DNA of 64,000 bases, from the NCBI GenBank assembly GCA_947453885.1, contig CANGIF010000002.1:62001-126000 (forward strand), written 5' to 3'. Positions 20,606-34,995 of this stretch are shown here, one piece after another. Under the pieces are notes generated by a model. It was not told the origin of the DNA and ran no database searches. It was given only the letters and a program-made list of their open reading frames with translations. The stretch comes from Flavobacteriaceae bacterium (GTDB taxonomy: Bacteria; Bacteroidota; Bacteroidia; Flavobacteriales; Flavobacteriaceae). The translations under genes and the position numbers were made by a program. Within the stretch, counting starts at the first letter, position 1; the number at the start of each line of letters is the position of its first letter.

Positions 20606-23600
20606 TTAATCGTTATGCTGATGCTCAACAGCTTCTTTATCACTAGCTGAAATGGTATCTACTAACACTGGTGTTGCAATAAATAATGACGAATAGGTTC
20701 CAACAACAATACCTATTAACATTGCAAAAATGAATCCTCTAATTGATTCACCTCCAAATATGAACATTATTAATAATACTAATATCATTGTTAATGAAGT
20801 ATTAATTGTTCTAGACATTGTAGTATTAATAGATTGGTTTACTATTTCGGCAAATGTACCTTTTGCTTTACCACCTAAAAATTCTCTAACTCTATCAAAA
20901 ACAATAACAGTATCATTCATTGAATATCCAATTACTGTTAAAATAGCGGCAATAAAATGCTGGTCAATTTCCATCCCGAATGGCATAACTTTCCATAATA
21001 AAGAATAAATTCCTAATACGAATATAACATCATGAGCAACTGCAGCAATCGCACCTAAACTATATTGCCATTTTCTAAAACTTATCATTAAATATAAAAA
21101 CACAATTGCCATTGCCCCTAAAACAGCCCAGTAGGCATTTGTTTTAATGTCGTCTGCAACAGAAGGCCCTACTTTTGAAGCTTGTAAAATTCCAACTTTT
21201 TTTCCATCATATGCATTAACAAATTGTTCGTAGGTTAAGCTTGAACTGTAGTATTTTTTCAAACTTTCAAATAACATTTTATTAATTTCTTGATCAACTT
21301 CAACACCGTGCTCTTTTACTTTGTATTTAGTAGTGATTTTTAATTGATTTGCGTTACCAAATGTTTTAGCTTCAGCACTTTCAAATACTTTAACCAAATC
21401 AGCTTTTACTGTTTCAGCAACAACAGGTTTTTCAAAACGTACTTGAAAAGTTCTCCCTCCAACAAAATCAACACCTTGATTTAAACCATTTGTTGATAGT
21501 GAAATGATACTAACTATTACAACTGTTCCAGAGAAAATATACGTCCATTTTTTTATTCCTAAGAAATCAAAATGAAAATTAGTGAACCAGTTTTTAGAGA
21601 AATTTGTTACAAAAGATAACTTATTACCTCTACTTACACTCCAATCCAAAAGAATTCTTGAAATGAAAATTGAAGTAAACAAAGAAGTAAAAATACCAAT
21701 TAATAAAGTAGTTGCAAATCCTTTAATTGGACCTGTTCCAAAAATTAAAAGTACTAATCCAGTTAAAACGTGAGTTACATTTGCGTCAATTATAGAACGC
21801 ATTGCTCCTTTCCAACCAAATGATGTATTAATAGCATCTTCTAACGTTTTACCATGGCGAAGTTCTTCTTTTGCTCTTTCATATATAATTATATTTGCAT
21901 CAACTGCTGTACCCATTGTTAAAACAATACCTGCAATTCCTGGTAGAGTCAATACTGCTCCTAAACTTGCTAATATTCCAAATAAAAACAATAAGTTTAC
22001 TGCTAGTGCAATATTTGCATACCATCCTGATTTCCCATAATAAATCATCATCCAAAGTGATACCAATAATAATCCAACAATAGAAGATGTTGTTCCGTTG
22101 TCAATAGCCTCTTGGCCTAAGGATGGCCCTACCACTTCAGATTGTACAATTTCAGCAGCAGCTGGTAATTTTCCCGCTCTTAATACATTAGCTAAATCTT
22201 TTGTTTCAGTTAGTGTAAAATTACCTGAAATTTCAGAATTACCTCCAGCTATTGGCCCAGTTGAAACACCAGGAGCAGAATAAACAATATTATCTAATAC
22301 AATAGCAATATTACTTTGTTGAGTATATGCTCTACCTGTCAATTCTTCCCAAATTTTTGCTCCTTTGGCATTCATTTGCATTGAAACTGCGGGTTTTCCT
22401 GATTGATCAAATGTGTCTTTTGCATCTGTTACAACACCACCACTCATTGGTGGTTGATTGTCTCTATTGCCTTTCATTACATACAATTCAACAGCTAATG
22501 TCTTAACTGAACCTTTTACCATTGTTGGGTTAACAACTTGTTGCTTTAAAACATCAACTTCGTCAGGTTTTCCCCATAAAAATTTAGCATAATGCAATTC
22601 AGCTGGTAGTAACGCTTTAATATCATCTCTTTTTAGGTATGAATTTACAACTGCAGTATCTTTGGGATTAAAATAAGCAACTATTGGACCATTTCCAATT
22701 GCAATTATTTTGTCAATTAATGGACTTTTACCTTTTTTGGTAGAAGTTGAATCTTTTGAATCGTTACCCAACAAAGCTTCAACTCCTTTTTTTGTTGATT
22801 TTGTTGTATCAGTAGTGGCAGTCACTACAACATTATTTTTCTCTGTTTTTTTAAGAGCCTCATCGGCAGACATTATAAAATTACCTAAATCAGATGCTTT
22901 ATAAGTTTCCCAAAACTCTAATTGCGCAGTACTTTGTAACAATTTTTTTACACGATCAACATCTTTAGCACCAGGAAGTTCAACTAAAATTCTTCCAGAC
23001 TCACCCAATCTTTGAATATTAGGTTGTGTAACACCAAATTTATCTATACGCTTTCTTAATACTTCAAAAGCACTAATAATTGATTCATCAACTTTTTTCT
23101 TAATAACTTTTTTTGCTTCAGCATCAGTCATTTTAAAAGTTATTTCATCACCTAGATTTTTATTCGCAAAAATATCAGGAGAAGCTAATTTAGTTTTACC
23201 AGATGCAGCTTTTTCAAATTCAATAAAAAAAGCATCTAAATAATCTTGATTACCTTCTCTATGTAATGTAGCATCAGCTAAAGCTTTATTAAAAATTGGA
23301 TCTTTAGAATTATTAGCTAACCCCTTTAAAATATCTTTTACAGATATTTCTAAAATCACATTGATTCCACCCTCTAAGTCAAGTCCTTTGTTAATTTGTT
23401 TTTCTTTTACATCGTTAAAAGTAAACATATTTAAGAATACTTTTTGTTTACCTATTGAATCCAAATACATAAACTCTTTTTTGGAGTCTCCTTTGGCAAA
23501 TTGTTTGGCATCCTTTTGAATTTTATTGGAAACAAAAGTGAAAGATAATTGGTAAATGCTTACCAATGCAAATAGAATTGCGAAAAATTTAATTAGTCCT

Positions 23601-23611
23601 TTATTCTGCAT
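20606..23611 (-). CDS. secDF: Protein translocase subunit SecDF (fusion)
   Basis: 1001 aa; SecD region with GLDLEGGINVILEI and SecF region with GVDFVGGRTFQVRF; two sets of TM helices. Confidence 0.95.
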   Translation of the reverse strand: MQNKGLIKFFAILFALVSIYQLSFTFVSNKIQKDAKQFAKGDSKKEFMYLDSIGKQKVFLNMFTFNDVKEKQINKGLDLEGGINVILEISVKDILKGLANNSKDPIFNKALADATLHREGNQDYLDAFFIEFEKAASGKTKLASPDIFANKNLGDEITFKMTDAEAKKVIKKKVDESIISAFEVLRKRIDKFGVTQPNIQRLGESGRILVELPGAKDVDRVKKLLQSTAQLEFWETYKASDLGNFIMSADEALKKTEKNNVVVTATTDTTKSTKKGVEALLGNDSKDSTSTKKGKSPLIDKIIAIGNGPIVAYFNPKDTAVVNSYLKRDDIKALLPAELHYAKFLWGKPDEVDVLKQQVVNPTMVKGSVKTLAVELYVMKGNRDNQPPMSGGVVTDAKDTFDQSGKPAVSMQMNAKGAKIWEELTGRAYTQQSNIAIVLDNIVYSAPGVSTGPIAGGNSEISGNFTLTETKDLANVLRAGKLPAAAEIVQSEVVGPSLGQEAIDNGTTSSIVGLLLVSLWMMIYYGKSGWYANIALAVNLLFLFGILASLGAVLTLPGIAGIVLTMGTAVDANIIIYERAKEELRHGKTLEDAINTSFGWKGAMRSIIDANVTHVLTGLVLLIFGTGPIKGFATTLLIGIFTSLFTSIFISRILLDWSVSRGNKLSFVTNFSKNWFTNFHFDFLGIKKWTYIFSGTVVIVSIISLSTNGLNQGVDFVGGRTFQVRFEKPVVAETVKADLVKVFESAEAKTFGNANQLKITTKYKVKEHGVEVDQEINKMLFESLKKYYSSSLTYEQFVNAYDGKKVGILQASKVGPSVADDIKTNAYWAVLGAMAIVFLYLMISFRKWQYSLGAIAAVAHDVIFVLGIYSLLWKVMPFGMEIDQHFIAAILTVIGYSMNDTVIVFDRVREFLGGKAKGTFAEIVNQSINTTMSRTINTSLTMILVLLIMFIFGGESIRGFIFAMLIGIVVGTYSSLFIATPVLVDTISASDKEAVEHQHND

Positions 23612-23787
23612 TACTTATAAATTAATTAATTTAGTTTGAAAAATAGATGTTTAAAAATAATATTATAAACATAATTTATTTTTTTAACAAAAATTCAATT
23701 ATGTTATCTCTTTACTATTTTTTTGAAACGTGCAAATATATAATTAACCAATAGATTAACCAATTTATTTACAAATTAATGTTAAAT

Positions 23788-23815
23788 AAAAAGACTGCCT
23801 ACAAGCAGTCTTTTT
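23788..23815 (-). terminator. Rho-independent terminator downstream of mdh
   Basis: aaaaa-GACTGC-ctacaa-GCAGTC-ttttt. Confidence 0.8.
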
Positions 23816-23831
23816 ATTATATTTAAATATA

Positions 23832-24767
23832 CTATACTAAAACTGTACTTAAAGCATCATTCATATTTCTAACCGCATCAGCGCTTTTAGAAAATAACGC
23901 TTTCTCGTTATCATTTAGATCAATAGTTACAATTTCTTCAATTCCGTTTTTACCAATTATACATGGAACGCCAATACATATATCACTTTGTCCATATTCT
24001 CCTTCAAGCATAACGGAACAAGCTATCATTTTTCTTTGGTCGTTCAAAATACTATCAACAAGGTATGCAACTGAAGCTCCGGGCGCGTACCAAGCTGAAG
24101 TTCCTAACAAAGCTGTTAAAGTAGCGCCGCCGACCATTGTATCTGCTGCAACTTTATCCAAACGTTCTTGACTCAAAAATTGAGAAACAGGTATTCCATT
24201 GTATGCTGCTAGCCTTGTTAATGGAATCATTGTAGTATCACCATGACCACCTATTACCATTGCAGAAACATCGTTTGCTGGTTTATCTAAAGCTTGTGAC
24301 AAATAAGTTTTAAATCGAGAGCTATCTAGTGCTCCACCCATTCCTATAATTCTGTTTTTTGGTAAACCAGTAGCTTTTAATGCTAAGTATGTCATTGTAT
24401 CCATTGGATTTGAAACAATAACTATAATAGCATTTGGCGAATGTGATAGCACATTTTCAACAACTGTTTTTACAATTCCTGCATTAATCCCAATAAGCTC
24501 TTCTCTTGTCATTCCTGGCTTTCTTGGAATACCTGAAGTTATTACAACAACATTACTATTTGCTGTTCTAGAATAATCATTTGTGACACCTACTACTTTG
24601 GTGTTAAATCCTGTATTAGTAGCACATTGCATAATATCAAGCGCTTTACCCTCTGCAAAGCCTTCTTTAATATCTAATAATACTACTTCACTAGCAATTC
24701 CTCTATATGAAATTGCATCTGCACATGTGGCGCCTACATTTCCAGCACCTACGATTGTAACTTTCAT
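23832..24767 (-). CDS. mdh: Malate dehydrogenase
   Basis: VTIVGAGNVGATCA, GIPRKPGMTREEL, VIGGHGDTTMIPL. Confidence 0.95.
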   Translation of the reverse strand: MKVTIVGAGNVGATCADAISYRGIASEVVLLDIKEGFAEGKALDIMQCATNTGFNTKVVGVTNDYSRTANSNVVVITSGIPRKPGMTREELIGINAGIVKTVVENVLSHSPNAIIVIVSNPMDTMTYLALKATGLPKNRIIGMGGALDSSRFKTYLSQALDKPANDVSAMVIGGHGDTTMIPLTRLAAYNGIPVSQFLSQERLDKVAADTMVGGATLTALLGTSAWYAPGASVAYLVDSILNDQRKMIACSVMLEGEYGQSDICIGVPCIIGKNGIEEIVTIDLNDNEKALFSKSADAVRNMNDALSTVLV

Positions 24768-24792
24768 TTTATTGTGTGTTTAATATTTGTAT

Positions 24793-27766
<2,974 letters not shown>

Positions 27767-27872
27767 CTATATTTTTTTGTATAACACGCAAATATATAAA
27801 ATCGTACCTAATTTTTATTAGGTAATAGCAATTAAGAAGTTTAAGTTATCAACAATTGTTGATTTTTATAAT

Positions 27873-27900
27873 AAAAAAAGCGTTCAAGTATGTTAAACGC
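27873..27900 (-). terminator. Terminator downstream of asnB
   Basis: On the minus strand GCGTT-N11-AACGC followed by a T7 tract. Confidence 0.6.
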
Positions 27901-27919
27901 CTTTAATTAAAAAATTTTA

Positions 27920-29533
27920 TTAAACATGAATTGATTTGGCTATATGCACATCAGCTTGTAAATGAGCTGCATTGGCCCTTCCGCTTGGATCTTGATTTTC
28001 TTGCCATTTTGGAATCCATTTTCTTACTGTTTGTGCAGCACTTACTTGTGGGTAAAACTTTTGAAAAATCATTCTATAATAGAAAGCTTCTTTTGTTGTT
28101 GGGGTATTGTATGGAAATAATTCCGAAGCTTTCTCAAATTGTTCATCTGATATTTGTTCGGAACAATAAGTAATTAAATTATCTATCCAAGTGTAGCCTA
28201 CTCCGTCTGAAAATTGCTCCTTTTGACGCCATAAAACTTCATCCGGCAAATAGGGTGTTTCAGGAGTGTCGAAAGCTTTTCTTAAAATGTACTTTTCAAC
28301 ACCATTATACGTTTTAGGTTGTTTTTCAGTAGCTTTAATTAACATTGAAACATTTAAAAAATCTTTATCTAAAAATGGAACTCTAGCTTCTAAACCATGA
28401 GCCATTGTTGACTTATCCGCTCTTAATAAATCAGCTGTAAATAATTTTTGAACTCGCTCAATTGTTTCTTTTTGAAAATCTTCAGTAGTGGGAGCGTTTC
28501 TAAAATATAAATATCCTCCAAAAATCTCATCAGCTCCTTCACCTGATAAAACAACTTTTACACCTAAATCAGTTATTGCTTTAGATAAAAAATACATTGG
28601 AGTACTGGCTCTAATTGATGTAACATCATAAGTTTCAAGATGCCAAATTAATCTTTCTAAAATTGAAATACCTTGTTCGATTGTAAAATGAATTTCATGA
28701 TGTTGAGTCCCTAAAAATAAAGCAACTTTACGAGCTGCAATTGCATCAGGAGCATTTTCATCTAATCCTATTGAAAATGAATGCAAAGTTTTTCCACTTT
28801 CTTTTAATAATCTTGCTGCAATTGATGATGTTAAAGATGAATCTAATCCTCCTGAAAGTAATACTCCTATTGGAACATCGCTCATTAAACGTTTTCTGGT
28901 AGCTTCTGTTAAAGAATTTCGAATTGAATCCAAAGATAATTCATTAATTGCATTATTAAAATCTTCATAATCTGGATTGTAATATTTTACAAAACCAGTA
29001 TTTGCGGTATAATAATGTCCTGGAGGAAAAGTTGAAAAAGTTTTACATTGATCTGCTATTGGTTTCATTTCCGATGCAAAATATATTCTACCTCTTTCGT
29101 CTAAACCATAATATAAGGGTTTAACGCCTAATGGGTCTCTCGCTGCTATAAAATCATCACCATTAATTACAACAAAAGCAAAATCTCCATCTAATTTATC
29201 TAAAAAATCATAACCAAACTCTTCGTATAAATGTACAATTACTTCAGAATCAGATTTAGTTTTAAAAGTATGATACTTTAATACTCCATTTCTTAATTCA
29301 TGATGGTTGTAAATTTCACCATTATGAACCATCCAAGCTGATTCTGTGCCATTTATTGGTTGTTTTCCAGAATGTAAATCTATTATTGACAATCTTTCAT
29401 GGCTCAATATATGACCATTCTCCGTTACATGAATATCACTTTCGTCTGGTCCTCTATGAGACATTCTCTTAGATAGTTGTTTAACTAATTCTTCATCTTT
29501 ACCTTTACCTATTATTGCTAAAATTCCACACAT
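27920..29533 (-). CDS. asnB: Asparagine synthase B (glutamine-hydrolysing)
   Basis: MCGILAI N-terminal Cys, SHRGPDESD, VLLSGGLDSSLTSSIAA, VLSGEGADEIFGGY. Confidence 0.95.
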   Translation of the reverse strand: MCGILAIIGKGKDEELVKQLSKRMSHRGPDESDIHVTENGHILSHERLSIIDLHSGKQPINGTESAWMVHNGEIYNHHELRNGVLKYHTFKTKSDSEVIVHLYEEFGYDFLDKLDGDFAFVVINGDDFIAARDPLGVKPLYYGLDERGRIYFASEMKPIADQCKTFSTFPPGHYYTANTGFVKYYNPDYEDFNNAINELSLDSIRNSLTEATRKRLMSDVPIGVLLSGGLDSSLTSSIAARLLKESGKTLHSFSIGLDENAPDAIAARKVALFLGTQHHEIHFTIEQGISILERLIWHLETYDVTSIRASTPMYFLSKAITDLGVKVVLSGEGADEIFGGYLYFRNAPTTEDFQKETIERVQKLFTADLLRADKSTMAHGLEARVPFLDKDFLNVSMLIKATEKQPKTYNGVEKYILRKAFDTPETPYLPDEVLWRQKEQFSDGVGYTWIDNLITYCSEQISDEQFEKASELFPYNTPTTKEAFYYRMIFQKFYPQVSAAQTVRKWIPKWQENQDPSGRANAAHLQADVHIAKSIHV

Positions 29534-29727
29534 ATTCTATTTCTTTTCTTTATAAATTATCTAGCTGTCAAATAATATTTTTTATTATTTGAGCAAATTT
29601 GAAGTATTTATATTAATTATTAAATCTAAAATTGATTTTTAATTACATAATATAATCAAAAATAGATTTATTGTATTTTTATGAAAGATTAAAATATAAA
29701 ATTGAAATAAAACTTTAAAACTGTAAT

Positions 29728-30177
29728 TTAAACTACACTTTGAATAATGTACTTCGTTTTATTTAATTCAAAAGAATAGCCAACAGAGTTTCCCATAAGT
29801 TTACTTCCTAAAGGAGATTGTGGTGAAATAGCAAATATTGTTTTACTATTTATAGAAATTTTAGGTAATGCTGTACTCATGTAAAGTAGAATTCCATTTG
29901 TTTCAATTAAACTTCCTAAAGTAATTGTATTATGTTGATTTAAAGGATTAATCTTAATCAGAATACCGTATTGAGTTCTATATTCTGTTACTTTAAAGTT
30001 TAATTTTTCTTGTTCAATATGCATCATTGAAAGCGCTGTTTCATGTTTATCGCCAGCAGAACCCTTTGCATCATTTTGAGAATCGATCGAAAGATTAATG
30101 ATCATGTCTTGAAAAACATCAATTCGGTCTTGAATTATTTCAAGTAAACGTTTATGAATTTGTTCTTTAATTGTCAT
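29728..30177 (-). CDS. GreA/GreB C-terminal-domain-like protein
   Basis: C-terminus ISPQSPLGSKLMGNSVGYSFELNKTKYIIQSVV resembles the GreA FKBP-like domain; N-terminal helical region with GSAGDKHETAL. Confidence 0.65.
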   Translation of the reverse strand: MTIKEQIHKRLLEIIQDRIDVFQDMIINLSIDSQNDAKGSAGDKHETALSMMHIEQEKLNFKVTEYRTQYGILIKINPLNQHNTITLGSLIETNGILLYMSTALPKISINSKTIFAISPQSPLGSKLMGNSVGYSFELNKTKYIIQSVV

Positions 30178-30185
30178 TTTAAATG

Positions 30186-31940
30186 TCAAAAATCAAATTT
30201 ATAACTAGCTCCTATTAAAATTTGAAATCCTTGAACAGGATAATTCAACCATTTTTGATACGCTTGATTTGCAATATTATTTGCCTTAAAAAAAGCAGTA
30301 AAACGCTCATTGTATTTGTAGCCTAGATGGGCATTTACATCAAAATAATTTGGTACTGTTTTGCTATAATCTGAAACAGCAGTTAAAGATCCCAAGTCAT
30401 TAACCTGTTGATCACTTCTAGCTCCAATAAAAAATAAATTTGTTCCAGCATACCAGTTCTTGGTAATGTTGGCTTCCAATTTAGCTTCGAATTTAACAGA
30501 AGGTAAATTCCATGCTTTTTCTTGATTTGTAGTTTTGTAATTACTAAAACTACCGTTAATTGCAAAACTTATGTCTTTTGAAAATTCTGCTTTTAATTCG
30601 CAAAATAAATTAACTGTTTTTACATTATCATAAACAATGGTATAAGAATTTCCAAACGCATAACCATCTATATTTGTATTTAGAAAGGAATAGTCGTTAC
30701 TTTTAAACAAAGCTTTGTTACGTTCATTTAATAGTGACGCTTTTACATTATAACTTATATAATTCGCTAGTTTCCCTTTTAATCCAGCATAAAAATCAAA
30801 TTGTATATCAGTTGGTGTTATTCCAATAGTTGGTGATATAAATGGGTTTGAATTTGTAAAATTTCTATATGAATTTTGCTCTAAATTACCTTCCAATCCT
30901 GCATAAAAAATCATTAAATCACCAACAACTTTATATGTTGTTACAATTTTAGGATACACATAAAAATTATTTTTATTTGCTTCATTGTTTGCGCTATAAA
31001 AAAAAGACATGCCCAAATTCATGGTCCAATCATTTTTAATTAAAGAATAATTAGGATTTAATCCAAGATTTACAAAACTGTATTTCATTGAATATAAATT
31101 TGTTTCATAATAATCTTTATTAAAACCTCCACCAACATAATCAATAATTAAATTGGTTCTAAATTTATAATCTAAAACATCTAAAGTAAAATTTGGTTTT
31201 ATAAAAAATTGATTTTCTATTGAACCGAATCGATCCCAAAATCTATTATAGTTTAAAGCCATGTCGTTAAAAATTCCTTCATTTACAGCTATTTTACCTC
31301 CTAAATAAAAATTCAAATACTTTTGTTTTGGGTTAATAACTGACAAATCTGTTGGATAATTAACTATTTCATATTCTGAAGGTAAACCATACCAATTGTA
31401 CATTTGTTTTTGAAATCCAATATTTAAAGTATAATTCAAATCTTTTTGTTGATTTTCATAAAGTGCATCAATTGATGTAGTACTAAAATTAGAGGCTAAA
31501 TTGGTTCCTTTAACATTATTTAGAGAAGATAAATGTCTAAACATCCCTCCAATAGATTCGCTTGTACTTAATTTTGTATTAGCAAAAAGTGCTGCATCTA
31601 TAGTTGCAAAATTTCCAAAACCTAAAGTTGCAAAATTTTGAAAAAGTTTTTGCTTGGGTTCTTTTTCAATTTCAGATGCTTTTCCTTTATTAGGTGAAAA
31701 AGTTGAAGCCACTGGAAATGAAAAAATGGTGTATTGAATTGCCTCTTTCTTAGTAGTTTCTTCATCGTCCAAAATAGGTGTCTCTTTAACCTTAAAAGCA
31801 TCTGAAACGGATGGAGTATATGTTTTTACAACATTTACAACTTCAGTTCCAATGTTTTCGTCTTTTTTTTGTGCTGTAGTATTGTGCGTTTTTACAAAAA
31901 ATACCGCAATAATAGCTATATATTGAATTCTAATTTTCAT
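30186..31940 (-). CDS. TonB-dependent receptor-like beta-barrel protein
   Basis: Signal peptide, long amphipathic beta-rich sequence, C-terminal YNERFTAFFKANNIANQAYQKWLNYPVQGFQILIGASYKFDF. Confidence 0.75.
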   Translation of the reverse strand: MKIRIQYIAIIAVFFVKTHNTTAQKKDENIGTEVVNVVKTYTPSVSDAFKVKETPILDDEETTKKEAIQYTIFSFPVASTFSPNKGKASEIEKEPKQKLFQNFATLGFGNFATIDAALFANTKLSTSESIGGMFRHLSSLNNVKGTNLASNFSTTSIDALYENQQKDLNYTLNIGFQKQMYNWYGLPSEYEIVNYPTDLSVINPKQKYLNFYLGGKIAVNEGIFNDMALNYNRFWDRFGSIENQFFIKPNFTLDVLDYKFRTNLIIDYVGGGFNKDYYETNLYSMKYSFVNLGLNPNYSLIKNDWTMNLGMSFFYSANNEANKNNFYVYPKIVTTYKVVGDLMIFYAGLEGNLEQNSYRNFTNSNPFISPTIGITPTDIQFDFYAGLKGKLANYISYNVKASLLNERNKALFKSNDYSFLNTNIDGYAFGNSYTIVYDNVKTVNLFCELKAEFSKDISFAINGSFSNYKTTNQEKAWNLPSVKFEAKLEANITKNWYAGTNLFFIGARSDQQVNDLGSLTAVSDYSKTVPNYFDVNAHLGYKYNERFTAFFKANNIANQAYQKWLNYPVQGFQILIGASYKFDF

Positions 31941-31980
31941 AATTGTTTATTTTACTTTCAGCTAAATATAATTCAAAACC

Positions 31981-34900
31981 TTACTTAATAATTGATGCAT
32001 TTTTTTTAGCTTCTTGTTCTTTTATAGTTGCTAATTCACTTTGTGCTTCTTCAACAACATTACTAAATTCTTTAAAATTTTCTATAATTGCATTTAATAT
32101 ATAGGTTGCTTGAAAACTGTCTTTTAAACTAAAAAAGTTTTTGGCCATAACAAGTAAACTTTTAGCTCCGTAATATTTATAACCAGAAAAATCTTTAGAA
32201 ATAATTTGTATTACTTTATTAGATGCTTCAAACTTTCCATCTTTATTTTTGAAATACGCATCATAATAAAGTGCTTCTGCTTCAAGTTCTCCTTTTGCAA
32301 TTAAAAGTAATTTAGCATAAGCTACTCTTGCTTTAGGTTCGTCATTATTTGAAATAGCTGCTCTTGCAATCATAATTTGTGCATCTGATTTTACATTTGT
32401 TTCTGATTTAGGATTTGATAAAACTTTTTCCGCATAAATAACAGCATTTGTATAGTCTTTTTCTTCAAAACTTGCTTTCATTAAATTTGCTTGTGCATAT
32501 AATACATTTTGAGGAAAATCCGCTTCGGTTTCTAATCTTTTTAAAACAGGAATGGCATTTTTAAACGCGCCAACTTTTAAATGTATTTGAGCTAATCTAA
32601 CTAAGGATTGTTCTGTATATTCGCTTCTTGGTTTTGACAAAACCATTTCATAAAGTGGAATTGCATTGTTCTCTAACTCTTCGGAAAAGTATAATTGTGC
32701 CAAATAAAAACTAACTTTCAATGCGTGAATTCCATTTGGAAATTTGGCCAAATAATTAGTAAAACCTGAAATAGATGCTTTAGTATTACTTTGAAGATAA
32801 AATTTTTCAGCAGATTTAAAAGTATCGTTATCCAATTCACTGTCTGAAACTTCAATGAAATTTAGCGTTTTAACCCATGTTCCATATTCGTCAACTTTTC
32901 CGTTATCTACATATATCAATCGAGCTGATGCAACTGCTTCTATAGCTTCAGGTGTATTGGGATAATCAGCAGCAACTTTTTTAAATTTTAAAATAGCTAA
33001 ATCATCATTGTCTGAATTGTAATAAATCAAACCTTGTTTCAATATTGCTTTTGCATTATAAGTTCCATTTGGAGTTTCCAATAATAATTGATCATAAGTT
33101 TTTAATGCTAATTCTGATTTTTTTTCAGTTACTAACGTGTTTGCTAATTCAAACAAAACATCATCTTTATATTTTGACTTTGGAAAATCCTTTAAAAATT
33201 TATTAAAATCTTCAATTTTTTTGTCATTTCTGTTTACAAATCCATAGCTAATTGCTTTTTGAAATGCTGCGTAATCTGCATCAATACTTTTTAATTCAAT
33301 TGCTTTGTTGTAGGCCTCCATAGCAGGCCAGTACTTTAAAGTTACAAAACGACAATCTCCTAATCTTAAATAACTGTCAGATAAACGTATTTTATCGTCT
33401 TTTACTGTTTCTATTTCGGTTTGAAAATAAGGTATGGCTAATTCATACTCTTTTTGTTTAAAATAACAATAACCTATATTGTAATTGCTATTTTTATATT
33501 CCAATGTTTTCTTTGATTCAGTGCTGTTTTGAAACTGCTTAAAACTTAGCAATGCTTCGCTAAAATTATCCAATACGTATTCAGTTTCACCTTTCCAAAA
33601 AGTTGCTCTTGTAACAAATAAACTGCTTCTAGGTTCAGAAATTGATTTCTTAAACATTGTTAAAGCTTCTTGATAGTTTCCATCTGTAAATAGTTGCAAA
33701 CCTCTATAAAATGTCACTTTTTGAAACGCAGGTTTGTTTTCGGGTAAGTTGTTCTTTTCTAGTAAAACTAAGGCACCCTTATAATTTTTAGAGGTTATAT
33801 ATGAATTAATTAATAAAGTTTCTAGTTCATCATTATTTGAATTTTTAGGGTATTTTTCTATAAAATTATTCAAAACATCAGGAATTGATTGGTAAGGATT
33901 TCCAATTTCATAACTTAATTTAGCATAATTTAAAAAAGCATCTTCTTGAATTTTAACATCAAAATTCATCTCTGAAGCATTTTTAAAAGCATTTAAAGCT
34001 TGTTGTTTTTTATCCGTTTTTAAATAGCACTCCGCTAAATGATAATAACCATTTTGAGCTACTTCATCTTTACCATTTATAATTGAATTGAATTGTGAAA
34101 TAGCGTTTTCAAAATCGTTTTGTTTGTAAAAAGTGTAACCCAATTGATAAAAATCAGTATTTGTCCATTTTCCATTTTTTCCTTTATATTCTTTTAAAAA
34201 TGGAAGTGCTTTTTCAAATTGATTTAAATTAAAATAACTTTCTCCTATAATTTTGTTTAATTCTGATTTTTCAATTAAGCTTGATTTTGGCATCGCAACT
34301 GTACCTAATTCTATTGCTTTACGGAATTCACCTGATTTAAAACTCATATCAGCCTGAAAATAGGATAATTTTTCTTTGTATTTATCATCGTTAACAACTT
34401 GATTAAACTGATTATTAGCTTCTTTAAAATCGTCAACTTCGTATGCCATAAAACCTAAATAGTATTTTGCTTGATTACCATATACAGACGAATTAATTAC
34501 TTTGCTAAAAAAAACGGTTGCATTCTTAAAATTTTTGGTTGCAAAAAAACAATATCCTTTATGAAAATTATATTTTTCTAATTCCTCTTTTGACCAATTT
34601 AGTTCATCTGCTTTATCTAACCAAACCAAAGCTTGATCATAGTTTCCTTGATTAAATTTAATCAAAGCAATATCAATATAGGCTTGATTAAGTTTTGGAG
34701 ATGTAGGGAAATCTTTTATGAAATTCTCAATTAAAAATACAGCATTTGCCTGATCTAATTGTAAAGCACAATTTGAAACATAATATGCACAATCTGAAAG
34801 TAAATCGTTATCAGTAGTTGTATTTTTAATTTTTTCAAATAAAAGCTGAGCAGATTGAAATTGTTTGTTTTTAAAAAGTACCAAAGCTTGATTATAATCG

Positions 34901-34995
34901 ACAAGATTATTTGAATAAATAGCAGTTTTTTGAGCACTTATTATACTCGTTAATAACAAAAAAGAAACCCAAATTAACTTATTATAATTTCGCAT
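31981..34995 (-). CDS. Tetratricopeptide repeat protein (secreted/periplasmic)
   Basis: ~1000 aa of TPR-like repeats after a signal peptide; probable start at MRNYNKLIW. Confidence 0.85.
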   Translation of the reverse strand: MRNYNKLIWVSFLLLTSIISAQKTAIYSNNLVDYNQALVLFKNKQFQSAQLLFEKIKNTTTDNDLLSDCAYYVSNCALQLDQANAVFLIENFIKDFPTSPKLNQAYIDIALIKFNQGNYDQALVWLDKADELNWSKEELEKYNFHKGYCFFATKNFKNATVFFSKVINSSVYGNQAKYYLGFMAYEVDDFKEANNQFNQVVNDDKYKEKLSYFQADMSFKSGEFRKAIELGTVAMPKSSLIEKSELNKIIGESYFNLNQFEKALPFLKEYKGKNGKWTNTDFYQLGYTFYKQNDFENAISQFNSIINGKDEVAQNGYYHLAECYLKTDKKQQALNAFKNASEMNFDVKIQEDAFLNYAKLSYEIGNPYQSIPDVLNNFIEKYPKNSNNDELETLLINSYITSKNYKGALVLLEKNNLPENKPAFQKVTFYRGLQLFTDGNYQEALTMFKKSISEPRSSLFVTRATFWKGETEYVLDNFSEALLSFKQFQNSTESKKTLEYKNSNYNIGYCYFKQKEYELAIPYFQTEIETVKDDKIRLSDSYLRLGDCRFVTLKYWPAMEAYNKAIELKSIDADYAAFQKAISYGFVNRNDKKIEDFNKFLKDFPKSKYKDDVLFELANTLVTEKKSELALKTYDQLLLETPNGTYNAKAILKQGLIYYNSDNDDLAILKFKKVAADYPNTPEAIEAVASARLIYVDNGKVDEYGTWVKTLNFIEVSDSELDNDTFKSAEKFYLQSNTKASISGFTNYLAKFPNGIHALKVSFYLAQLYFSEELENNAIPLYEMVLSKPRSEYTEQSLVRLAQIHLKVGAFKNAIPVLKRLETEADFPQNVLYAQANLMKASFEEKDYTNAVIYAEKVLSNPKSETNVKSDAQIMIARAAISNNDEPKARVAYAKLLLIAKGELEAEALYYDAYFKNKDGKFEASNKVIQIISKDFSGYKYYGAKSLLVMAKNFFSLKDSFQATYILNAIIENFKEFSNVVEEAQSELATIKEQEAKKNASIIK

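Noticed and set aside
20606-23611. secDF as an unusual gene fusion
   Set aside because: Fused SecDF is normal for Bacteroidota.
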